This document shows, one piece after another, positions 54,901-63,963 of a DNA stretch of 64,000 nt (within the stretch, counting starts at the first letter, position 1; every line of letters begins with the position of its first letter). Below the pieces are notes generated by a model. It worked only from the letters and a program-made list of their open reading frames with translations. It was not told the DNA's origin and made no database searches. The position numbers and the translations under genes are program-made. This stretch comes from Fuerstiella marisgermanici (lineage in GTDB: Bacteria > Planctomycetota > Planctomycetia > Planctomycetales > Planctomycetaceae). The stretch covers positions 6,932,001 to 6,996,000 of the forward strand of contig NZ_CP017641.1 of assembly GCF_001983935.1 (NCBI RefSeq). Direction: 5' to 3'.

Positions 54901-57900
54901 CAATGTCGCAGATGTCTTTGGCGTTGGCACGATCGGCACCAATCTGAATGCCTCAAATAGTGACATTAACCCAGGACTTTCGCCCGGCATCCTAAGTGTC
55001 ATTGGTAACTATATTCAGAATGGCAATAGCAGTCTATCAGTGGAAATCGGCGGAAATCTTCCCGGCACCGGAGTTGGCTTCCATGACCAGGTGACTGTGA
55101 CGGGCGCTGTCACAATTGGCAGCAATGTTTCGCTAAATACGACTTCCTTTGGCGGATACGTCCCGGCTGGTGGTGATTCGTATGTCATCATCAACAACGA
55201 CAGCACTGATCTTGTTAGCGGGACATTCGTCGGCCTCGCCGAAGGTGCCATCATCAGCACCGACTTTCTTGGGTCGGGCGAAACGGCAACGATCACTTAT
55301 TCCGGCGGAACGGACAATAACGACGTCGTGATCAATATTGTTGACATCACGCCACCGCTTGCTCCAAATACTCCGGATCTCGACGCGGGCAGCGATTCCG
55401 GGGTGTCGGGTTCGGATGACTACACCAACGTTGTTCTGCCAACTTTCACAGGAACGGCCGAAGCAGGAAGTACCGTCGAAGTATTTTCTAGTGTCGCGGG
55501 TTCACTCGGGACAGTCACGGCCAACGCCACCACCGGAGCCTGGTCATTGACGATCGGTGTGGTGCTGGTCGATGGCGCTCATAATATCACGGCGACTGCG
55601 ACAGATGCGGCGCTAAACGTTAGCCCGGTTTCGGGCGTGCTTCCGGTCACCATCGATACGGTCGGACCATTGGTCACAGTCGAGCAGGATTCCGAACAGG
55701 CGGACCCGACTAATGGTTCGCCGATCGACTTTGATGTCGTCTTCAGTGAAGCCACGACGACGTTTACAACTGGTGATGTAGACCTGTCAGCAAGCACCAC
55801 GCCGGGAACGCTCACTGGGACAGTCTCCGGCAGCGGGACGAGCTATGGCGTTGCCGTCAGCGGTATGACGGGAAGCGGTACCGTGGTCGCCAATGTTACG
55901 GCAGGTGTCGCATTCGATATCGCTGGCAACCCGAACACCGCCAGCACCAGCGTTGACAACCAAGTCGCGTTTGCAGATGCGGTTTATGACTTCGCCGCTG
56001 CGGAATTCTCCACGCCGGAATTCGATTTTACTCACACGAACAACGTCGCGCGAGTTACTCGTTCCGGCAACACGTCGATCGCTTCGACTGTCGATGTGGT
56101 CTTGATAGATGGTACGGCAACGGCAGACTCGGACTACACGGCGGGACCATTGACGCTGAATTTTGCGGCCGGAGAAACATCCAAGGTTGTGCCGATTGAA
56201 TTCCTTGGCGATTCCGTCGTGGAGTTAAACGAAACGATTGGATTGTCATTCGCGAACTTCAGCGGTTCCGGTTCATTGGGCACCACAAATCCCACCGCGA
56301 CGGTCACTATTGGTGACGATGATTTCGCGACTCTGACGATTGCCGGTGCAACCGTTTCCGAAGGAACCGGCGGCACGAGTCAACTGATCTTCGATGTGAC
56401 TCTGGATGCCGCCATTGATGCCGCTTTCACAGTCGACTATGAGACTGCAGACGGCACGGCGACCAGTGCCGATGGAGACTACACGGCTGTTGCCGCCACG
56501 CCACTTGCCTTCATCGGCTCGGCGAATGAAGTTCAACAAATCACGATTGACGTCGCCACCGATTCCAAAGTTGAACTGAATGAAGCGATTTCGGTGCTGC
56601 TCAGCAACGTCCAGGCGAGTGGTCGTGATATCCGTCTGGATGGAGGTGTCGAATTTGAACATTTGGGCAATGCGGCGCCCGCAACTGAGGGCTGGCCCGC
56701 GGGTGTGCCCGGCCCCAGTGTCACCGTCGGGCCAATCACGAACGATCTCGGGACTGGAGTAAATGCGTGGGCCGTTGATGACATTTCGACTGCCGCAAAC
56801 AGCATTCAGCTCTACAGATTAATTCCAACCGGGGCACAGGTGGCCGAGGCCAACAGTCGTGGATGGTCGCTCAGCTCCACACTTCGTGTTGTTGATGTAC
56901 CGGATAGTCCAGATCGAGCTGCATACGTGAATTTCGTCGACAACTCAACGCGATATCGAATGGACTTTGGCAGCGAGCCAGACGGAGATCCCATCGTATT
57001 GCTGCAGACCGGCGTGAGCGCGGGAAATGACACGGGGCATACCGTTATCCTCGATGGCCTTGGCGGCGGATATCACCGTTATGATCTTCGCTACGATCCA
57101 ACGGCGGGTTCCGCAGATCTGTTTGTTGATGGCGTCGAAGTATTCAGCAACTACGCGGGAATGACCGACACGCTTGGTCAACGTGTCGGCTGGGGCTCGG
57201 GGCAGGCTTCCGCAACTGGTCACACTCACTTCAACTCAGTTCAATGGGCGGTTACTCCTGCAACGAGCACCGCGACCGGCACGATCACCAACGACGACAG
57301 TGCCGTTCTGAGCGTCACGGCTGAATCGAAGAATGAAGGCACGGGCGGCTCACCGACTCTATACACATTCGATATCGACCTGTCGAATCCAGTCGACGTC
57401 GCTGTTGGCCTGACGGCTGATACGCAGGACGGTACCGCCACGGCAGTAGACGATTTTACGGCAATCACCGGCGCCAGCGTCAGCTTCGCTGCCAATTCGA
57501 CAACACCGCAACAGGTAACTGTCGAGGTGACGGCGGACAACAAGGTCGAGGCCAACGAAGCCTTTGATCTGGTGCTCAGTGCCCTGTCGGCTGGCGGTCG
57601 TGACGTCACATTCGTGGGCGGCGGAGCCACTGAATCCGCAACTGCCAGCGTACTTAACGACGACTCCGCCACCGTGATGGTGACGGGTGTCAATGACACA
57701 GAAGAAAACGGGCCGTTCAATCTGCAGGTCTCGCTGTCCGCCCCAGTTGACGCGATAGTTGAGGTGGATCTGTCAACTGTCGACATCGGTGACGCCACAG
57801 GTGGTGGTGTCGATTACATCGATATCGTCAATCAACTGGTCACTCTGCCAGCCAACAGCACGGCTCCTGTGATTGTGCCGGTCACCATCAATGACGAAAC

Positions 57901-60900
57901 CCTCGTCGAGGCGGATGAAGATTTCGAAACGGCTCTCAGCAATCTTGTCAGCACACTTTCCGGCAGTATCACGCTGGGAGCAAACGCCACGTCCACCATT
58001 CAAGACACAGACAGCGGCACAGTCGGCGAAACGTACGATTTCACAGCCGCGACATTCTCTACTCCCGAACTGAATGTCACGCACACAAATCCTGTCGTCC
58101 GAGTCACTCGATCGGCGAATACATCAAACGCTTCGTCTGTGGATGTCGTCTTGGGTTCCGGAACGGCGACGGCTGGCAGCGATTTCACGGCCGGACCGCT
58201 GACGTTGAACTTCGCCGCTGGTGAAACGACGAAAGTCGTGCCGATTGAATTCCTCGGCGACAGTGTCGTTGAATTGCACGAAACACTGAACCTGACCTTT
58301 GCTAACTTCAGCGGTAGCGGGCAGGCGGGAACGACGAATTCGACAGCAACGGTCACGATTGCTGATGACGACTTCGCCACGCTTACCATTGCCAACGCCA
58401 GCGTCGTCGAAGGCACTGGAGGCACCAACCAATTGGTGTTTGACGTGACTCTGGATGCGGAGGTCGACGCTGCCTTCTCCGTCGACTACGAAACAGTGAA
58501 CGGCACAGCCACAAGCGCAGATGGTGACTACACGGCAGTTGCGGCGACCGCACTCAACTTTGCAGGCAGCGCCAGCGAACTTCAGAAAATTCTGATTGAT
58601 GTCGCAGGCGATACCAAAGTCGAACTGGATGAAGCCATTTCGGTGCTGCTCAGTAATGTTCAGGCGAGTGGGCGCGATGTTCGGCTGAAGACAATGTTGC
58701 CTGTGTTCGCTCATGCCGGCGCTGCTGATCCTGCGGCCGAAGGATGGGCGTACTCGCAGGGGCCATCCACTTCGTCGGGGCCGATCCTCAACGATCAGGG
58801 TTCCGATATCGATGCGTGGTTTGTGGAAGACACATCACTAATTGGAGGAACACATCAGTTCAACGAACAGGTTCCGGCAGCGGCACAAATTACAGAGGCC
58901 GCTGCGAATGGATGGGCGCTCAGTTCTACCGTTCGAGTACTCAGTGGGTCCGCGGGTACTCACGACAGCATGAGTATGGACTACCTTGATGGCTCTCGGC
59001 AGTACAGCGTTGCATTTGATGTAGATAGTAACGGTGACACGTTTGTCCGCCTGAACGCCGGCGGATTCAGTACTGGCCCGACCTACACGCTCACCGGGGC
59101 AGGTAGCAGCTATCACGAATACGATCTCAGGTTCGACCCCGTCGCGGGATCGGCCGACCTGTTCGTCGACGGAGTCGAACGCCTCAGTAATTACACGGGA
59201 GTCGCCTTGGTTCATTCACCGCGAGTCGGTTGGGGGGCAGCGGCGTCAGACGGTACCGGCCGCGCCCATTTCAATTCCGTTGCCTGGACGATTGGCGCGC
59301 AGCAGACAGCGACTGCTGTCGGTGCAATTACCAATGATGACAGCGCTTCGGTTTCTGTCAGCAACGTCTCGCAGGTTGAAACTGACGGCGGTCAGACGGC
59401 CTTCGACTTCGAAGTTGTTCTTTCTGCTCAGGTTGATACTTCCGTCACTCTGCAAGCTGACACCGCCGTTGGTTCGGCCACGCTTGCGGATAACGATTAT
59501 CAGGAACTGACCGGTCAATCTGTCGCCTTCTCGCCCGCCACCGTCGCCGGGCCACAGACCCAAACTGTCACAGTCCAGGTCAACGGCGACGGCGTCGTGG
59601 AAGTGGATGAGGCGTTCAATTTAATCCTGAGCAACCTGTCTGCTGGCGGGCGTGACGTAGCCTTTGCAGGTGCCGCCGCGACCCTGACCGGACAGGGAAC
59701 GATTCTTAACGACGACGCTCCGCCAGTAGCGCCGGGCACGCCGGACCTGGATGCTCTGAGCGACACCGGATCGGACGATGCAGATGACCTCACCGCAGAT
59801 GACACGCCAACGTTCCTCGGCAACGTCGGGGCTGCCGAAGCGGGAGGAACAATTGCACTATTTGCCGACGGAACAGCAGTCGGCAGCGCAGTCGTTGCGG
59901 GCGATGGCACGTGGTCTGTCGATTCCAGTCTGCTCGCGGACGGCGTTCACGCCATCACCGCGACATTGACCGACATCCACGGTAATGTCAGTCCACTGTC
60001 GGCAGCCCTATCGATTCAGATTGACACTTCGGCACCTGCAGTGCCAGGTGCTCCCGATCTTGAAAATTCAAGCGACACCGGTAATTCGGATACCGACAAT
60101 CTGACCTCAGACAACACACCTGAGATCTCGGGCACCGCCGAACCGAATGCCATAATCGAAGTCCTCGACGGCGGTACGTCGATCGGCATCACAATGGCTG
60201 ATGGAACCGGAAACTGGGTGTTCACTGCTCCTACGCTCTCAGACGGCATTCACAGCCTGACGGTCACTGCAACAGACGCTGCAGGAAACACGAGTCCGCC
60301 ATCGGCTGCACTTGATGTTACGGTCGACACTGCAATTCCGGCAACTCCATCCGTAACTGGGTTCAGCGATGACACCGGCACGCAGGGCGACGGCATCACC
60401 GGCGACCAAACGCTATTTGTTTCAGGAAACGCCGAAGTAAACAGCACTGTCGAAGTGTTCCTCGGCGGCAGTTCAATTGGCACTACTTCAGCGGATGGCA
60501 GCGGAAACTGGTTGTTTGATTTCACGGGGACGACACTCGGCGATGGCGTTCACAACTTCAGCGCGCAATCGACCGACGTCGCAGGGAACACCAGCATCAC
60601 GTCCAGCGTCTTCGCCATCACCGTCGATGCCACCGCACCGAATGCCCCTTCCGTGACTGCAATCAGTGTCGACAGTGCAACACCGGGCGACGGCGTGACG
60701 AACGACAACACGCTGATCGTATCCGGCACCGCCGAAGCCAACAGCACAGTCGAGGTCTTCCTCGACGGCAACGCGATTGGAACGACGACGACAAATGGTA
60801 CAGGTGCCTGGTCGTTCGATCACAGCGGCACCGTACTCGCTGACGGCAGTTACAATATCACTGCGGCAGCCACTGACGTCGCTGGCAACATTAGCCCGAC

Positions 60901-62845
60901 TTCAAACGCTCTCGCCGTTACGATCGACACGGTGGCACCCCTGACGCCGTCGACACCGGATCTGGAATCGACCAGCGACACCGGTTCGTCAGACACCGAC
61001 GACGTTACGTCCGACGACACTCCAACTATTTCCGGTACTGCGGAACCAGATTCGATAGTCGAAGTGTTCGTTGACGGCACTTCACAGGGCACGACAACTG
61101 CCGATAGTTCCGGCAACTGGGCATTCACGACGAGCTCAGTATCCGACGGCCCGCATGACTTCACAGTGACCGCGACCGATGCGTCTGGTAACGTGAGTGA
61201 TGCCTCTACTGCGTTGACCGTCACGATAGACACAATCGCTCCTGCCGCGCCACAAATCGTGTCGCCGACGAATGGAAGTACGACTGCCGATACAACTCCG
61301 GATGTGACTGGAACCGCTGAAGCGGGTGCCGAGATCGTCGTCCTGGAAGGTGCTGCAAGCCTTGCAGCCACTTCGGCCGACGGTGCTGGAGACTGGACAG
61401 CAACATCATCTCCGCTTGCGGACGGCGTTCACACGATTGAAGCTCATGCGACAGACCTTGCCGGCAATCAATCGACGAACTCTTCGCCCGTGAGCTTCAC
61501 CGTTCAAACCGGCGGAACAAACGAAGTTCCGATCATCACGAATGTGGAAACGGACGCAACACTGCAGAACAAGGCCCGGCCCGGTGACACCGTCACTCTA
61601 ATAGCCGCCTTCACTGACCAGAACGTCGGCGACACACATACGGCAACGATTGATTGGGGTGATGGAACGACCTCTGTCGGCGTTGTTGACGCGAACACTG
61701 GCACGCTGACCGGAATTCATCAGTATGGAACCGGAGGCGTGTTTGAAGTCTCCGTAACAGTCACAGATAACGTCGGTGATTCGGACACAGAATCGACAAA
61801 GGCAATCGTCCGAGGCGTGAGACTCGCCGCCAGCGGCGAACTGCAGGTGGTTGGCAGTCAGTACTCTGACGTAATCCACGTGTACAAGCACCATGCCAAA
61901 GTGAAGGTCAAGACATGGCGCGCGTGGACGTGGCCGAAGTGGTATTCGTTTGACGCCGGTGATGTGACGTCATTCCTGATCATCGGTTGCGACGGGAATG
62001 ACCACATTCACATCGATCACCGCCTGAACCAGCCAGCGACTGTATTTTCCGGGGCGGGCAACGACCATGTCATCACATCCAGTGGTGACGACTTCATCGA
62101 CGGTGGGGCCGGTCGCGATCACATCTCCAGCGATGGTGGTCACGACACAATCGTTGACATGGACGGAAACAACGTCATCTGGTCCGGCAGCGGAAGCGAC
62201 ACCGTCACGACTGGAAACGGACACGATCGTGTTTATGCGGGAGACGGTGACGACACCGTTGATTCTGGAGACGGTAACAACCTGGTTCACGGCAATGATG
62301 GCAACGACACGATCATCTCAGGATCCGGGGCTGATTGCATTCACAGTGGCGATGACGATGACGTCGTCCATTCAGGAGACGGAAACGACTGGATCGACGG
62401 TGGTCAAGGCAACGACGTGATCTTCGCCGGCGCAGGTAACGACAGAGTATTCGCTGGCGATGGTCGCGACGTTGTCTTTGGCGGTTCCGGGAATGATCGC
62501 CTTGACGGCGGCAGAGGTCAGGACTTGCTCTTCGGCGGTACCGGCCGAGACTACCTGAACGGTGGCCGCGGTGCCGACATTCTGGTTGGAGGCGATGGTC
62601 AAGACACTCTCTGCGGCGGCAAGGATAACGACCTTCTGATTGGAGGCAGCCTTGATACCGACTGGGAATCAGCCTTCGACGCGGTCGCCCTCGACGACGC
62701 GCTCATGGAATGGGCGACGGGTGACCTCGCAGACACGATGAACATTCTCGGCAATGTCCTCGATGACAACGACAAGGATCATCTGTTCGGCCAGCAGGGG
62801 CTGGATAGATTTGTGGCGGGAGTCAGCGATCGAACTTGTCAGTAA
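51995..62845 (+). CDS. giant multidomain surface adhesin-like protein (3616 aa) with RTX repeats
   Basis: The N-terminus is basic and carries the planctomycete export motif KLEDRCLLA (residues 33-41). Order of modules: beta-rich autotransporter-like repeats (about 149-925, built from 309-residue near-identical units); a transition; two Ig-like domains (about 1121-1322); Calx-beta domains (about 1329-2575), two of which are split by laminin-G-like insertions (about 1549-1752 and 2231-2432); six Ig-like repeats of about 100 residues (2577-3169); a PKD domain (about 3174-3274, IDWGDGT); and RTX calcium-binding nonapeptides (about 3349-3553, GGxGxD). The short tail follows. Such proteins mediate adhesion or matrix binding and are likely exported by type I secretion or a planctomycete route. 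No transporter is in the window. Confidence 0.92.
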   Translation: MINFLRKLFRSNHMPFANGRRRVGRRRHSRPEKLEDRCLLAAVVWDGGGTTSNWSDALNWDNDVVPATGDDVTIDLVGAAYTVNLDVDIAAGQATESLGSLTLNSADVTFASAGKTLTVSGDSDVFDGAVTWANSVWTGTGTLTVGTASFFNMYDSTTTPSRIDSAFVNNGDVLIRGLTNQWTHSSVVNSSSGKITINSLSSPLALSHLYLSDGMVNQGLIELQNTSTSGGRVVALHTGTGTLLNEVGATINTPGTTALATYQLNAQIDNRGTIDFSGAGTGLIDKLGANSVNSGTIISSAANAIEIKGFNSFTNSGTIDTTSSIRSLIQGQSQTTSTFTNSNVVTLGDTGGNESVVETLDVLTNTASGDITFHTGNGQLRNYTTFNNIGDVEVTSGHRLTATNGTINNAAGSTFDGDGNIVLFAATMDVAGTLSTGNASYTLDNAVVQGAGTFVNDSFVNMYDNDSGPSRIDSAIVNNGDILVRGDTNQWTHSSIVNSASGKITINSLNFPLALSHLYLSDGMINHGLIELQNTSSSGGRVVALHTGTGTLLNEVGATINTPGTTALATYQLNAQIDNRGTIDFSGAGTGLIDKLGANSVNSGTIISSAANAIEIKGFNSFTNSGTIDTTSSIRSLIQGQSQTTSTFTNSNVVTLGDTGGNESVVETLDVLTNTASGDITFHTGNGQLRNYTTFNNIGDVEVTSGHRLTATNGTINNAAGSTFDGDGNIVLFAATMDVAGTLSTGNASYTLDNAVVQGAGTFVNDSFVNMYDNDSGPSRIDSAIVNNGDILVRGDTNQWTHSSIVNSASGKITINSLNFPLALSHLYLSDGMINHGLIELQNTSSSGGRVVALHTGTGTLLNEVGATINTPGTTALATYQLNAQIDNRGTIDFSGAGTGLIDKLGANSVNSGTVISSAANAVEINNFNSFENYGTINTGAIQAYFSNGGSYTNQATGQILSSVDAEFNNVADVFGVGTIGTNLNASNSDINPGLSPGILSVIGNYIQNGNSSLSVEIGGNLPGTGVGFHDQVTVTGAVTIGSNVSLNTTSFGGYVPAGGDSYVIINNDSTDLVSGTFVGLAEGAIISTDFLGSGETATITYSGGTDNNDVVINIVDITPPLAPNTPDLDAGSDSGVSGSDDYTNVVLPTFTGTAEAGSTVEVFSSVAGSLGTVTANATTGAWSLTIGVVLVDGAHNITATATDAALNVSPVSGVLPVTIDTVGPLVTVEQDSEQADPTNGSPIDFDVVFSEATTTFTTGDVDLSASTTPGTLTGTVSGSGTSYGVAVSGMTGSGTVVANVTAGVAFDIAGNPNTASTSVDNQVAFADAVYDFAAAEFSTPEFDFTHTNNVARVTRSGNTSIASTVDVVLIDGTATADSDYTAGPLTLNFAAGETSKVVPIEFLGDSVVELNETIGLSFANFSGSGSLGTTNPTATVTIGDDDFATLTIAGATVSEGTGGTSQLIFDVTLDAAIDAAFTVDYETADGTATSADGDYTAVAATPLAFIGSANEVQQITIDVATDSKVELNEAISVLLSNVQASGRDIRLDGGVEFEHLGNAAPATEGWPAGVPGPSVTVGPITNDLGTGVNAWAVDDISTAANSIQLYRLIPTGAQVAEANSRGWSLSSTLRVVDVPDSPDRAAYVNFVDNSTRYRMDFGSEPDGDPIVLLQTGVSAGNDTGHTVILDGLGGGYHRYDLRYDPTAGSADLFVDGVEVFSNYAGMTDTLGQRVGWGSGQASATGHTHFNSVQWAVTPATSTATGTITNDDSAVLSVTAESKNEGTGGSPTLYTFDIDLSNPVDVAVGLTADTQDGTATAVDDFTAITGASVSFAANSTTPQQVTVEVTADNKVEANEAFDLVLSALSAGGRDVTFVGGGATESATASVLNDDSATVMVTGVNDTEENGPFNLQVSLSAPVDAIVEVDLSTVDIGDATGGGVDYIDIVNQLVTLPANSTAPVIVPVTINDETLVEADEDFETALSNLVSTLSGSITLGANATSTIQDTDSGTVGETYDFTAATFSTPELNVTHTNPVVRVTRSANTSNASSVDVVLGSGTATAGSDFTAGPLTLNFAAGETTKVVPIEFLGDSVVELHETLNLTFANFSGSGQAGTTNSTATVTIADDDFATLTIANASVVEGTGGTNQLVFDVTLDAEVDAAFSVDYETVNGTATSADGDYTAVAATALNFAGSASELQKILIDVAGDTKVELDEAISVLLSNVQASGRDVRLKTMLPVFAHAGAADPAAEGWAYSQGPSTSSGPILNDQGSDIDAWFVEDTSLIGGTHQFNEQVPAAAQITEAAANGWALSSTVRVLSGSAGTHDSMSMDYLDGSRQYSVAFDVDSNGDTFVRLNAGGFSTGPTYTLTGAGSSYHEYDLRFDPVAGSADLFVDGVERLSNYTGVALVHSPRVGWGAAASDGTGRAHFNSVAWTIGAQQTATAVGAITNDDSASVSVSNVSQVETDGGQTAFDFEVVLSAQVDTSVTLQADTAVGSATLADNDYQELTGQSVAFSPATVAGPQTQTVTVQVNGDGVVEVDEAFNLILSNLSAGGRDVAFAGAAATLTGQGTILNDDAPPVAPGTPDLDALSDTGSDDADDLTADDTPTFLGNVGAAEAGGTIALFADGTAVGSAVVAGDGTWSVDSSLLADGVHAITATLTDIHGNVSPLSAALSIQIDTSAPAVPGAPDLENSSDTGNSDTDNLTSDNTPEISGTAEPNAIIEVLDGGTSIGITMADGTGNWVFTAPTLSDGIHSLTVTATDAAGNTSPPSAALDVTVDTAIPATPSVTGFSDDTGTQGDGITGDQTLFVSGNAEVNSTVEVFLGGSSIGTTSADGSGNWLFDFTGTTLGDGVHNFSAQSTDVAGNTSITSSVFAITVDATAPNAPSVTAISVDSATPGDGVTNDNTLIVSGTAEANSTVEVFLDGNAIGTTTTNGTGAWSFDHSGTVLADGSYNITAAATDVAGNISPTSNALAVTIDTVAPLTPSTPDLESTSDTGSSDTDDVTSDDTPTISGTAEPDSIVEVFVDGTSQGTTTADSSGNWAFTTSSVSDGPHDFTVTATDASGNVSDASTALTVTIDTIAPAAPQIVSPTNGSTTADTTPDVTGTAEAGAEIVVLEGAASLAATSADGAGDWTATSSPLADGVHTIEAHATDLAGNQSTNSSPVSFTVQTGGTNEVPIITNVETDATLQNKARPGDTVTLIAAFTDQNVGDTHTATIDWGDGTTSVGVVDANTGTLTGIHQYGTGGVFEVSVTVTDNVGDSDTESTKAIVRGVRLAASGELQVVGSQYSDVIHVYKHHAKVKVKTWRAWTWPKWYSFDAGDVTSFLIIGCDGNDHIHIDHRLNQPATVFSGAGNDHVITSSGDDFIDGGAGRDHISSDGGHDTIVDMDGNNVIWSGSGSDTVTTGNGHDRVYAGDGDDTVDSGDGNNLVHGNDGNDTIISGSGADCIHSGDDDDVVHSGDGNDWIDGGQGNDVIFAGAGNDRVFAGDGRDVVFGGSGNDRLDGGRGQDLLFGGTGRDYLNGGRGADILVGGDGQDTLCGGKDNDLLIGGSLDTDWESAFDAVALDDALMEWATGDLADTMNILGNVLDDNDKDHLFGQQGLDRFVAGVSDRTCQ
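52440..54770 (+). repeat. 927-bp in-frame tandem repeat, about 2.5 copies
   Basis: Segments start near 52440, 53367 and 54294, with a period of exactly 927 bp (309 codons). Copies 2 and 3 appear identical until copy 3 diverges near 54735 (ATC to GTC in VNSGT). Copy 1 differs from copy 2 across its first about 260 bp and then becomes nearly identical, apart from a small patch of silent changes around 53170-53230. Each unit begins with NMYD...PSRIDSA and includes LSHLYLSDGM and TGTLLNEVGATINTPGT. Confidence 0.9.
62040..62650 (+). repeat. RTX calcium-binding nonapeptide repeat array (within the giant gene)
   Basis: About 20 imperfect 27-bp units encode GGxGxDxUx-type nonapeptides, for example FSGAGNDHV, IDGGAGRDH, FGGSGNDRL, LDGGRGQDL, LNGGRGADI and LVGGDGQDT. 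They fold as a calcium-loaded parallel beta-roll near the secreted C-terminus. Confidence 0.9.
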
Positions 62846-62872
62846 TCCTTAATCCTTGGCATTTTCTGAAAA

Positions 62873-62886
62873 ACGTAGCGCTACGT
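62873..62886. repeat. 14-bp perfect palindrome ACGTAGCGCTACGT
   Basis: It lies 28 bases after the giant gene stop. It lacks a loop and a T-tract, so a terminator is doubtful, and its function is unknown. Confidence 0.6.
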
Positions 62887-62957
62887 GTCGCAACAAATTG
62901 CGAGAAGGGAATTTACTGTCGGGCGCAACACAGCGAGACGCCTTCCCTTGAACGTCC

Positions 62958-62974
62958 GTCACAAATTTTGTGAC
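62958..62974. promoter_or_regulatory. 17-bp palindrome GTCACAAATTTTGTGAC, second copy of the 51911 core
   Basis: An 8-1-8 inverted repeat that is exactly the reverse complement of the 17-bp core at 51916-51932. It ends 70 bases before the ATG at 63045, close to the spacing seen upstream of the giant gene, and probably serves the same regulator. Confidence 0.75.
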
Positions 62975-63044
62975 ACATAACTGCTCGAACGGACCCTTAT
63001 GTTGTGCAGGACAGTACGGAGATCTGAACTCAAATACTGAGGCC

Positions 63045-63866
63045 ATGCAACTCATGCGAAACAACAAAACCATGCGGCTTTCGATTATTGCCGGTTTCTT
63101 CATTTGCCAGCTTTGTACCGACCTTTCGGCAGACGTGTTCAGCGTGACTGACTCGGACTTTTCCGGAGGCGTCTACGACTTCACGTACTACAGCCATACG
63201 AACAAGGCTTACGTCAACGGTACAGAGGTTTCGTTCGGATCGCTGGTCATGACCAACACGGGGCTCAGTGGACCGACGACTGAAGGTGGGGCGAATTACT
63301 GGTATGCCAACGGATACTTCAACGCGGCTCAGTTGGCCGGAGACGTCACATTGGGCTGGGATTTGTCGGCCGTGACAGCAAAACTTGGGCAGGTGGAACT
63401 GTTAACAAACGCGGCCCTGTTTCAATTCAGCCCATTTACGGATGACGCCTTCGAAGACAAGCTGTACGGCGAAATCGCGACACCGGGTGCATTTGGAAGC
63501 GGCGCCTACACTCGCTACTTCGAATTCGAAGGCAACAACGATACGTCGACATCGACACTGACGAATTACACATTGCTTCAGGACGTGACTTCAAACGTGT
63601 CGACGTCGTGGCTGAATGACCCCGGTTTGTTTGAGTTAAAGCTGGGTTATCAACAGCACGCTGTCGACAGCAGCCACCCGAACATCCCCGGCAAACATCT
63701 ACAGATCTTTCGCAACAATACGGTCCCCGGTAACGCCTCGTTTCAATTAAGGTTGACCGCAGCGTCGACAGCCACCGTGCCGGAACCGTCTTCATTTGCC
63801 GGTTTGCTTTTGGTCTCAGGTGCGGTGTACGCCGGTCATCGTCATCGACGTCGTCAGTCACGCTGA
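63045..63866 (+). CDS. PEP-CTERM sorted surface protein
   Basis: About 273 residues from the ATG at 63045. Later ATGs at 63054 and 63072 also precede the signal peptide (MRLSIIAGFFICQLCTDLSA). The mature part is a beta-rich domain with no assigned family (FSGGVYDFTYYSHTNKAYV, LSGPTTEGGANYWYANGYF). The C-terminus VPEPSSFAGLLLVSGAVYAG, followed by HRHRRRQSR, is an exosortase sorting signal. It lies about 200 bases downstream of the giant gene, preceded by the second palindrome, which suggests co-regulated surface proteins. Confidence 0.85.
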   Translation: MQLMRNNKTMRLSIIAGFFICQLCTDLSADVFSVTDSDFSGGVYDFTYYSHTNKAYVNGTEVSFGSLVMTNTGLSGPTTEGGANYWYANGYFNAAQLAGDVTLGWDLSAVTAKLGQVELLTNAALFQFSPFTDDAFEDKLYGEIATPGAFGSGAYTRYFEFEGNNDTSTSTLTNYTLLQDVTSNVSTSWLNDPGLFELKLGYQQHAVDSSHPNIPGKHLQIFRNNTVPGNASFQLRLTAASTATVPEPSSFAGLLLVSGAVYAGHRHRRRQSR

Positions 63867-63963
63867 AACCCAACCGGCAACGCTCGCGGTGTGCCGGCTG
63901 TTCATAATCCTGCCGTCGCTCCTTTCGCATTTCTGCTACCTACCTTCACGTCAGAATAAGACC

